The notes under the pieces were generated by a model. That model saw only the letters and a list, made by a program, of their open reading frames with translations, searched no databases and had not been told where the DNA came from. Of a stretch of 64,000 bases of DNA, positions 55,316-64,000 are shown piece after piece. Location of the stretch: contig CM054162.1 of the NCBI GenBank assembly GCA_028751875.1, forward strand, positions 5,848,712-5,912,711, in the 5' to 3' direction. This DNA comes from Rapana venosa. Its lineage: Eukaryota > Mollusca > Gastropoda > Neogastropoda > Muricidae. The position numbers were made by a program, and so were the translations under genes. Each line of letters starts with the position of its first letter. The stretch's first letter is position 1.

Positions 55316-55335
55316 ATGCGTGCATGTGTGTGTGA
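55243..55335. repeat. (TG)n(CGTG)n microsatellite
   Basis: A TG run passes into CGTG tetramers with two CATG variants. CGTG-to-CATG changes are what CpG deamination would produce. Confidence 0.93.
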
Positions 55336-55652
55336 GGAGTATGATTTGAGTTATTTTCATTTAACCCGATTGTATGCTAGATCTAGTGTGACAGGAAAAT
55401 AATTAGGGTATCTCCCATGCAATTAAAGCGTTGCGCTTCTAAATTGGGACACACCTGTGAATTGTGCAACACTCTTGTGTTTTTATATAGTGATAGCTAG
55501 AGGATAACAGGGTATAAAAATTTGTTGTTGACCTAATATGTATGTTACCAGTGTAATGCTGGTCTTTTAGTTGATTGTCTCCCTACTAGTATTATGTTCA
55601 CATTTGTGTAGGATATAATTATACAAATTATGCCTAGGTGCACCAAACTTAC

Positions 55653-55760
55653 AAACTCTTCCATGTCTTCTTTTCTTTGAGCTAAAAGCTCTTCCTTGCT
55701 CGGTCCTTGGGGTTGTTTAAAATTAACAACCCGCAGCTTAACAGTGTTGTTGAGGAAGAT
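55653..55760 (-). CDS. candidate host exon (36 codons)
   Basis: On the minus strand a 108-bp open segment is bounded by a good acceptor (CACCTTATATGTGCAG just upstream, at 55761 and above) and a strong donor (GTAAGT at 55652-55647). It translates as IFLNNTVKLRVVNFKQ, then PQGPSKEELLAQRKEDMEEF. Composition and codon use look like ordinary protein, not a repeat. The length is a multiple of three. No neighbouring exon was found, the protein is not recognised, and it lies in the cleaner 50.5-56.3 kb part of the window. It could also be chance or part of a transposon. Confidence 0.4.
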
Positions 55761-55975
55761 CTGCACATATAAGGTGAAAACTTAGTGGCAACAACAACGA
55801 AGATGATCAAGATATCAATTAATATAATTATTTGTAAGAGTGATGATGATAGTATTTAGAGAGAAAGAACTTTTTTTCAAAAATCGCAAGGTAGTTTATA
55901 AAGGTGCGTCGCCTTTTCGTATAACACGAATGAATAAGTCCGTAAATCATAAAATAGTAAAAACGAATGTTTATA

Positions 55976-56317
55976 AGGTCAAGTAACTGGTCCACCCATC
56001 ATGTTTTATAGGGTCAAGTAACTGTTCCACTTATCATGTTTTATAAGGTCAAGTAACTGTTCCACACATCATGTTTTATAAGGTCAAGTAACTGTTCCAC
56101 CCATCATGTTTTATAAGGTCAAGTAACTGTTCCATCCATCATGTTTTATAAGGTCAAGTAACTGTTCCACCCATCATGTTTTATAAGGTCGAGTAACTGT
56201 TCCACCCATCATGTTTTATAAGGTCAAGTAACTGTTCCACCCATCATGTTTTATAAGGTCAAGTAACTGTTCCACCCATCATGCTTTATAAGGTCGAGTA
56301 ACTGTTCCACCCATCAT
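55976..56317. repeat. 35-bp tandem array (AGGTCAAGTAACTGTTCCAC core)
   Basis: Nine full units of exactly 35 bp start at 55976, 56011, 56046, 56081, 56116, 56151, 56186, 56221 and 56256, with a partial tenth at 56291. The unit is AGGTCAAGTAACTGTTCCAC followed by CCATCATGTTTTATA. Units differ at one to four bases. It is contiguous, with no spacers. Confidence 0.97.
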
Positions 56318-56384
56318 CAGGTGGCAAGGCTATTGGCCTGCCCCCTAAATTAAGGAAAGATAAATTGCCACCGGGACCAATCAT

Positions 56385-56590
56385 AATCTGGGTTACTTCT
56401 TTCCCAAACTTCGGGACCAGATCAATACATCTAGGTACTTCTGTGTCCAACGTTCTGGAACAATAACACAACTGGTTACTTCTGTGTCCAACGTTCGGAA
56501 CAGATCAATACATCTGGGTTTACTTCTTTTCCAAACTTCGGGAAAGATCAACAATCAAAGGTTTACTTCGTTCCAAGGTTCAACAGCAAC
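56385..56590. repeat. about 50-bp degenerate tandem repeat
   Basis: GGTTACTTCTKTKTCCAACG, TTCGGGAACAGATCAATACA and TCTGG recur about four times with indels. It begins about 70 bp after the 35-bp array and is unrelated to it in sequence. Confidence 0.8.
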
Positions 56591-56920
56591 TGCTGCCGAC
56601 AGGGAACCACGACATTCCCTTTTGCCCTGCTCCCGTTTAGAAAGTGTGCCTGACAATAGGCTACTGCCCACCAAAATCCACCCACCCCGGGGTGAACAGA
56701 GCCCTTACCAAAAAGGGGGGAAACTTGAGGCAAAGGTAAGGCAATAAATTTTATTGACGTTGCTATGGTAAAACAACGGGTTACAAAAGTAAAACTGGGG
56801 TACATCCAAATGAAAAGGAAAAAAAAACCCGGGCATAATTTCTAAGGAACAACCCCCAAAATCCCCACACACACACCACAACCAAAAAGTATTACACAAC
56901 ACAATGTCATAAACCAAAAA
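56591..56920. other. unassigned sequence between two minisatellites
   Basis: It includes an ACCCCGGGGTGAACAG segment and A/C-rich sequence. Nothing recognised. Confidence 0.4.
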
Positions 56921-56929
56921 CTTATGATT

Positions 56930-57125
56930 AAAACACAACCACCATCACAACCAAAAAACGTGATGATTACACACACCTCAAACAAAAAGGTGAGATTACA
57001 CACACCCACAACCAAAAAAGGTGATGTTTACACACATCTCAAAAACCAAAAAAAATATGAACACACACCTCACAACCAAAAGGTAAGATTACACACCCTC
57101 ACAACCAAAAACGTGATGATTACCC
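56930..57125. repeat. about 32-36-bp tandem repeat (CACAACCAAAAACGTGATGA)
   Basis: CACAACCAAAAACGTGATGA followed by TTACACACACCTC repeats about six times with length variation. An AC-rich stretch (57125-57200) follows. Confidence 0.85.
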
Positions 57126-57199
57126 AACACACCACACCACAACACACACACACACACAAAAAACACACACAACCACACACACACACACACACAACACCG

Positions 57200-60180
57200 T
57201 TGTTACTTCCCGGGGTAGGACCTGCCTCTCTTCCTTGGAATCAAGTAAGCTGCTGTCCTGGATTCTGCTAAAACACTCCCAAAAAAGGTTTTTGGTCTCA
57301 TGAAACACTTTGGGTTTTTTCTTTTTCCCCAAAACACAAGACAAGACTTTTTGTAGGGGGAACTCCACAGAAGAGAGGCAGCAAAAAACAACAACAACAA
57401 GTAAAACACTAACAACACACAACACACACACACACACACACACACACCCACACACACAACACTCTGGCCCCCCCTGACATTTCCCCCCTCCCCCATTTTC
57501 CCCTATATATCAGAAAATCAATATGGATGAATGTCATCTGCAGGTGGCTTAATAAAAGTACGTGTTTGCTGGAAAAAAGGGAAATTTTGTGACTAGAAAA
57601 CAATCCCGATACCAGAACATTTAAAACGGGACTTTTTGTGTTGTACAATTTGAATTTAAAATTTCCTTTTAGAAATTAAACCTCCATGTGCTTTTTCTTT
57701 CTAACTCCTTGTCACGTATCCTTTTGTTTTACAGCTTCTTTGAATACTTTTGTGGTAAGTGATTTTGATTGTTTTTAGAAAAGATCGTCTTATCTTGTTT
57801 ATCAAAAGTAATTTTTGATTGTGTATGCTTTTTAGAGTTTGTTTTTAGTAGGTTGACAAAAAAAAAGGGGGACGTTTTTCCATTGTATTCCATGACTTAC
57901 TGTTTCATGCAGACCAGAGGGCGGGAAAAACCCCGGTTTGATGAAAAATTGTGTTTTTTTGTTGGGGGGGGGGTTTTTCTTTTTTAAAAAAATTATATTA
58001 TTTTTTAATTCCTTTTTTGATTAGGTTTTTTTGATGTTATAAAGTGACAATTTTTTAAAAAAATTTTACTTTACAAATGTTAATTAGAAAGGGGGAAAAA
58101 AAAATTTGGTATATAAATTCAAATAAAAAAAAAAAAGGAAAATTTTAAATACTAAAAATTAACTTTTTAAAAATTTTTTGAGCCCTTTACCATGTTTTTT
58201 TCGGAAACCCTGTGCGAAATTTTCGCTTTTTTTTAAAAAAAGGTCCTCAATAACAAACCTTAATTACTAGGCCCAGGCAGTCAATTTGGCCAAAGATTCA
58301 AGGTCATACTTTGTTCTGACCCCAAGATGTGTGCCTACCTACATGTGTCGTGCTGTTTCCCCCTTTTTTGTCACCAAATACAGGTAACATTGCAGTGACA
58401 TCATCTGTTAGTTCAACTACCCCTAACTGCCTAATTTTAGTGATTAAAAAAAAATAATATGTGGGGTCCCTGCGAATGGTCCCCCCATCCCCTCCACCTC
58501 ATGGTAACCCAAATCAAAACTTCACTTCACAAAATTACGTCCCCAAAGTCTACTTTTTCTCAGGGGAAAATTAAAAAACATATTAAAAACGACGTTGACT
58601 AATGCGCAATATACATTTTTCAAATATATGCTGTCCTACTATTTAAAAACACTTTTTGGGCCCTTTCCCCAAATACCATTACTGGCTGTCACAATGCAGG
58701 TGTCACACCCCATGTCGGTCTGGGATATTGGCGTGTTGCCGGGTGAAAATACGTTTAAATTTTTGAGAAATGGTTTTCGTCATAAATTTTACTGATCCGT
58801 GACTCAGAAAATCAAATCATGGGCCGTAGGATTAACCTTGACAAGCTTGATCCCATCAGATAAAAACGACAGGAACCCCAAAAATTCATCAGGGTTTTTC
58901 GTCGTAAGGGATCTAGCTAAGCCTTTCACTCGATCTTTTCCTGGCATAGTTATTTTTTTCATTCCAATTTAAAAAAAATGTTGGGGCAAAAGCAAACAAA
59001 GAAATCAAAGGGGCTTGGCATTCATGGGAGAGTTTGTCCCACCCCGTAGCATTGTGAAGTCTGCACTTGTGCCCGCGCCATGTCGTCTGCTATGAAGCCA
59101 ACTATTGTTATCCTCCAACACTTTCCGACCCACCTTCCCTATTCCCCTCTTTCTTCTACATTCTTAAAACATGGGATTCAACTTTTTATTCTCTTTGAAT
59201 TTTTCCACTTGACCCAAAATAGTTTAAATTTTCCCACATCAGTATATCCTCCCAAATCTATGCTCAATCTTTGCTGCCATTTTTAGCTACAAGAAAGCGC
59301 GGGGGACAAAGCCAGTCACTGGCCAATTTCTTGTGAACGGGGGGCTGTTTTACTAAATTTGTCCCCTTTTTTCCCTTGTTTATTGCCCTCAGGGAATGTT
59401 CATTCAATGTGCATGTATAGGAAAGCTTGTGCAGAGGGAAAACCCCCCCAAAGGCTAAAATATTTTGGGGGGCTGCCCAGTAAAAAGATGGGGGTGAGCG
59501 GCATGGCGGGTACGGCAGTAAAAAGGGAAAGGGCCAATGAATCCTCCCTTTTCCCCAAATTTAAACGTGCTACGTAAAATAGTCCGGGATCAGTTTTCCC
59601 CACCAAGACCCACAAAAACCCAAGTCCAGGGGATTCTAAATATTGGCTTCCCTTGCTGAAGTAAAAGACTACACCTTTGAGTTTAAAAATTGAATCCTTT
59701 GGGGTTGAAAAAATTTTAAAACACAAAGTCCAATACTAATAGGGTTTTAATACAAATCCTTCTAAACCCAGACGGGGAGAACAATTTAACTCCCTTATGG
59801 TGAATGCATTTTAAAACTAAAAACATCACCATTGGGATTTAAAACATAGATTTATTAAAACCTATCCCAAAATGATCATAAAAATATGTTTGGGCCCTAG
59901 AACAACTAAAGATAGACCAATTGGGTAACAAATAACTCAAAAACGTTAAAATCATATCTACATACTAAAAACACTTTACTTAAGTTGTTTCTCCCTCATG
60001 GATGCGGATCATAACCGTGGTTATCTTGGTTTAAAAAAGCATAAAAAAAATTCTAAAAGTAGGGCATAAAACATTTTCCAGAAAATTCAAAAACTTTAAG
60101 AGCAAGATTTCTCTCGGATTTGAAAACTCGCCATTAATGACAAAACCCAAAATAAATCCCCCGACAAGCTGCTGATTTTG
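57200..60180. other. unassigned sequence
   Basis: Mixed AT-rich and homopolymer-inflated sequence with an AC tract (57413-57460). A minus-strand frame near 57220-57320 (KNLFWECFSRIQDSSLLDSK) looks protein-like but has no family or clear splice sites. The last 200-300 bp may include endonuclease sequence of the LINE that follows. Confidence 0.4.
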
Positions 60181-60189
60181 GCCCTTTGA

Positions 60190-61130
60190 CTTTTGAATGA
60201 TGACAATCAGCCCCCCTTCTTTAAAAAAAAAAAATTAAAGAAAAAAATCAAACCTCCTTGGATAACAAAAGACATAAATCTAAAATGCATTAAAAACTAT
60301 TTGAAAACCCATGATTTCACAAGAAAATTCAGAATGAAAAGAAACAAAGAAACTTACAAAACCAAGCAAACGTGTTTTTTCAAAGTTGTTAGCTACAATA
60401 CTGACCTCCCCAAAAATTTGAAAACCTTTATAAAAAGGTCAAAAAGGGATAATCATTTGAATTGAATGACCACTCCCAAGCTTTGCTACAAAATTTAGAA
60501 CATGGGGCAATTTAAAGTGAAAAGATTCATTTACTTCAAATAATATGAAAATTCAAAAAAAATTAGTTTTCCCATTCAAACTAACCAATGACAACCAAGA
60601 CGGGGTCCATTATAGTTGAAACCTAAATTTTTATATAACTTGTGATAGAAAAAACCCAGTTCCCTTCATTTTTAAAAAGGCAAAAGTCAACCGCCACAAT
60701 CGGTTAATCTTCTTTCCCCTTCAAATTACAGACCATTTCATCCTATTTTCTTATCTAACCACTGAAAAAAAAAACACAATCAAAATTCCATTTTGTAAAC
60801 AACAATTAATAAATGAAGATCATCGGGTTTTAAAAAAAACTTTCCCATCATATAGCTTTATCAACTCGGGGACATCTCCTACCAACATAAATAAAACAAT
60901 ATACAAAATCTTCTTTTTTTTTGACTTTTAAAAAGCTTTGATTGATCAAACACCCTTGCTTTGCGAAAACTCACCTGATAAACAAAAAACCAAAAAATCA
61001 ATCTCCTGAAAGTTTTTTTACTGAAGGAAGCGCAGTAACTGCAAAAATTAAAACCCCAGAACTATTTTCTATTTAAAAAGGAGTAACACAAGGGGCAGTA
61101 CTGGGGCCCTTTTATTTTCAAACTAGTAAA
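60190..61130 (+). mobile_element. CR1/Jockey-like LINE remnant, linker and reverse transcriptase
   Basis: The plus strand shows PPWITKDINLKCIKNYLK (60250-60305), a linker block known in this group, then KRNKETYKTKQ. A frameshifted fingers region follows (INSGTSPTNINKTIYK near 60860-60910), then motif A-like FDF.KALID (about 60918-60945) and motif B GVTQGAVLGP (61080-61109). Every domain is broken by indels. The family is separate from the L2-like copies, because the linker is different. Confidence 0.7.
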
Positions 61131-62500
61131 TAATTTCCTTATTTTCTAAAATTTCTGTGAAAATGTTCGTGTATACATCCCTCAAGATTCTCGATCCCCC
61201 CAAATAACATTCAAAAATTCAAAACAGTATTGCAATTGATTATTGGGCTCAAACCATTTCCCTTAAAAACACAAAAAAATAAGAGATGTAGTACTAGCGA
61301 AAAAAAAAAAGAGAACAAAAAAAAAAAAATTCCAACCTCTGTTGATTGATAAAAAGTTTTTGAAGAATTTTCCAAAAAAAAACCACACACACACAAAACA
61401 AAAACACAAACAAAAAACCCCCCAAAACACAAAACCCAAAAAACTGCACTAAGTTGCATTATAAATATACTTCCCCAACCCTTTTTTTTTCCTATTAAAA
61501 AAATCTACATACACACCTCGTCATTTCCTTCAATTCTTCTTTTTAAGTCTGACAGGATTTTTCTTCAGGGGGGTTTTTTAACTGGGATTCGGTTGGGTTT
61601 TCCGTAACAACAGTTCATGCCACAGTGCTGTACCCAGGGATCACACTGGTCTGTCTGTTGCATAAATAAAGTGTCACCCCCCCCCCCCCCCCCCCCCCTA
61701 ACCTATAAGGGCGTAGGGGCATAGTCGTCAGAGAACCCACTTCTCAGGGGGGCCGCATATGGGGCGGGGGCCCACCTCCCCCCCGCTGCTTTATTTTGCA
61801 TACCCTCTAAGTAGTTTGGGGGGGTGTGGGAAGGGTTAGACAAAAAAAATGCACTGCACAGAAACCTAACACCCATCTTCATAACGATCATCAAAGCAAA
61901 AAATCTATGGGGCCAGATACATCAAATTCAACTTAACTGGCTTCCACACACAAACAAAAATTATTTTAATAAAAAGCTGAGCTGAAAAAGAAAGGGGTAT
62001 GTTACAAAATTAATTTCCTCTAAAAAATTAGCTAGATACAAACAAATGTCGCAACAGTAAAAAATCAGAAACTGTTTTGTTTTTTTTTTTAAAATGTAAC
62101 TAAATTTAACTTAAAGGTATGGGCATGTCCCAAGATCCAAAGGAATTGCAAAGACAATTTTTCAAGGGAGTGCAAGGGGGAAGAAAAGGGAACCAAGGAA
62201 GAGCTGGGAGGTAAAATCGCGAAGGACAACCAGAACCAAAAAAAACCCGAGAAGGCAAACAAAGAGAATGGAGGGGGAAAGGTTGTTATCTTGAGGGTGC
62301 CCCCACGGTCGTCAATAAGGACAGATAGACAAACTAATGAAAAAACGTGCTGCTTTTTTTAAGATATAAATTTTCTATTTTTTGAAAACCGTCCTACTTT
62401 CATAGCAAAAAAAAAAGACAGTGACTGTTGGTGGTGCAATGTAACAGGGATTTTCTGGGAACTGGCACAGGGACCGTGCATTGTTAATTAAATGCCCGTT
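61131..62500. other. unassigned sequence with AC and poly-C tracts
   Basis: An AC-rich tract at 61382-61440 and a C run at about 61677-61698. No gene recognised. Confidence 0.5.
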
Positions 62501-62509
62501 GCATTCAGT

Positions 62510-62945
62510 ACCCTATGGGTGACAATTTTCCCTTTTTAGCATACCAAAGATATTTTTGTCTTTTGTTTCTTGTTGTTTTTTTCTTTTTTTCCTCGGTTAA
62601 AACTCCGAGGTTCACCAATGACGACATTTTGCGCAACACCGTTTTTGCCCCACCATGAAAGGGACGGGTTCCGCTTAGGGAATGCATCTGGTATGTCCGG
62701 TTTTTTTCCCCCCCCAAACATGATATGAATGACGGATCTTTAACGGCAGCTATCCCTCCCGTGGGATATACCGAGGGAATGAAGGGACTGGGGGTCTGCC
62801 CTTGAAGATACCTGGGAGATGGTAAAAAAACCAAATTTTTAACAAAAAAAGACGCCGCCCCCGGATTGAACCCCCGACTTCATGGGCCCGTGGGTTAAGT
62901 CGACGGGCTTAACCACGGGGGAAGTGTTCGTGGCTCTTTGTTGTA
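62510..62945 (-). mobile_element. SINE-3 candidate with tRNA-like head, minus strand
   Basis: On the minus strand there is an A-box-like TGGTTAAGCCC (62905-62915) and a B-box-like GGTTCAATCCG (62862-62872) about 33 nt further on, a plausible RNA polymerase III promoter. The body that follows (CCAGGTATCTTCAAGGGCAG, GATAGCTGCCGTTAAAGATCC, GTGAACCTCGG) is unlike SINE-1 and SINE-2. No second copy is visible in this window, so the family and ends are uncertain. The head does not fold as a convincing functional tRNA. Confidence 0.55.
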
Positions 62946-63119
62946 CGGTTTATTTACCCTTGCAGCATAGAGAAAAATGGCACTCACCTCCTGGGGGAAA
63001 AAGCAGGCCCCTCTTCCCTGTCCCCTACACTTTGGGCTGAACATCTTGTAAAAAAAATAAAAGTTAATACATTACAGGGTTTTAAGTCTACATTTGCTGT
63101 TGTTTCCCGCACAACCACG

Positions 63120-63355
63120 TTACACAAAACAACCAACACACACACCACAGACACATACCACAACAGGGCACACAAACTACACACACACATCACACACTAC
63201 ACACATACACCACAACACACACACACACACAAAGTCACACAGACACACACCAAGAGTCACACAAAACACACTAACACACACCAAAACACACACACATACA
63301 CCACACACCATACATACACACACAACACACACACCACAACACACACACACACAAC
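63120..63355. repeat. AC-rich microsatellite region
   Basis: Interrupted CACACA and CACAAAC tracts over about 235 bp. Confidence 0.9.
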
Positions 63356-63369
63356 ATTTTTACTCAAAC

Positions 63370-63670
63370 TTTCCCCCCCTCCTTAGACCCGAGGGTGGCT
63401 GGCTGCTAATCTTTCGGATGAGACGATAAACCCAGGTCCTGTTGTTTCCAATTTATTTAGCGCACGTAAAGAACCCCCGGGACAAGAATTTGCCCTGGGA
63501 AAATTCTGTAGAAAAAAGCCACTCTATGGGAAGCAAAAACAGTTCGACAGGAAAAAAAAAGGTGCTGCTGCCTTGGGCCCCGCCTCTCCCCGGGAAGCAC
63601 CCCTTTCCGCAGAGAAATCTGCCGGACTTTAAAATGGTTTTAAATAAAAAACTAAAAAAAAAACACAACA
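63370..63670 (+). mobile_element. SINE-2, copy 2
   Basis: It begins with TCTTTCGGATGAGACGATAA, a better-preserved core than in copy 1, then CCCAGGTCCTG, GCGCACGTAAAGAACCC, CCCTGGGAAAATTCTGTAG, AGCCACTCTATGGGAAGC and CGCAGAGAAATCTGCCGG. The order matches 15890-16150. The tRNA-like head is not recognisable here; the AC repeat lies where it should be. It ends in an A-rich tail. Confidence 0.75.
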
Positions 63671-64000
63671 CACACAAACACACACCAACAACACACAATC
63701 TGCTTTGCTGAATCAATCTCTGTGATACATTACATTTTCATTTACAACTAAGAAATTCTTCTTTCCTTGAACGCCAGGTAGCAGCTATTATTTTTTCATT
63801 CTATAGCGAAAACCCAAACCAAACCAAACCCGTTTTTTAAGCCCCCCCCCACCCCGAGGCCAATCAGGGCGTCACCCCATCAAAATTTAAAAATCAAATT
63901 TAAAATGTGCACCTATATACAATCAAAAAGGGGTATAAAACCCAAATCAGTCCTTGCGAAAATGCTTGGGCTGCCACCCCGACAATCAGGCCCGTGCATC
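63671..64000. other. unassigned sequence at the window end
   Basis: No feature recognised. Confidence 0.4.

Noticed and set aside
55976..56317. Possible CRISPR array or operator cluster (35-bp repeat)
   Set aside because: There are no unique spacers between units. It is a minisatellite.
57203..57330. Possible exon on the minus strand
   Set aside because: The frame looks protein-like, but two frames are equally open and no good splice sites bound it.

Overview
This window looks like repeat-dense, non-genic DNA from an invertebrate animal, most likely a marine mollusc and probably a gastropod. That assignment is an inference. It rests on several families of non-LTR retrotransposons (LINEs), tRNA-headed SINEs with a GGATGAGAC-type core, and 3' tails ending in a TATATAAATTCCAT motif plus ATT repeats, which are familiar from lophotrochozoan genomes. 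There are no bacterial operons, no rRNA and no convincing complete host gene. The only host-like coding signal is one short candidate exon at 55653-55760 on the minus strand.

Layout. 1-3933: a 10-bp CCTTG-type array, a LINE of an L2/CR1-like family (copy A) carrying a tail fragment and a full SINE-1, then more array up to a 500-N gap. 4434-6780: SINE-1 pieces, microsatellites and a 14-bp array. 6785-10190: LINE copy G with inverted 3'-tail fragments. 10495-15320: a second array-LINE-array block (copy B) that repeats copy A with the same nested insertions, followed by a CCTTG/CCTGC array. 15786-20280: SINE-2, C-poor GT-rich satellite and LINE copy F. 20281-23528: SINE-1, 17-bp and 31-bp arrays, then a TAGTG satellite. 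23529-28920: LINE copy D (plus strand, strongly A-to-G mutated), a GTACAG array, and copy C (minus strand), the most complete LINE here. 28921-29901: more GTACAG array, then a second 500-N gap. 30402-50500: sequence with inflated homopolymers that holds LINE copy E, three RTE-like LINE pieces, a further LINE remnant and a SINE-1. 50500-57200: cleaner sequence with minisatellites, a LINE C-terminal remnant and the candidate exon. 57200-64000: another LINE remnant, a SINE-3 candidate and a SINE-2.

How the parts relate. The L2-like LINE supplies endonuclease and reverse transcriptase. SINE-1 carries the same 3' tail as this LINE, so the LINE is the likely source of its retrotransposition machinery. 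All L2-like copies that reach the 3' UTR also carry a TG repeat at the same place, so the element spreads microsatellites. The most striking observation is copy D: compared with copies C, A and B it has dozens of A-to-G changes on the sense strand and almost none in the other direction. Family names SINE-1/2/3 and copy letters are labels used only here.
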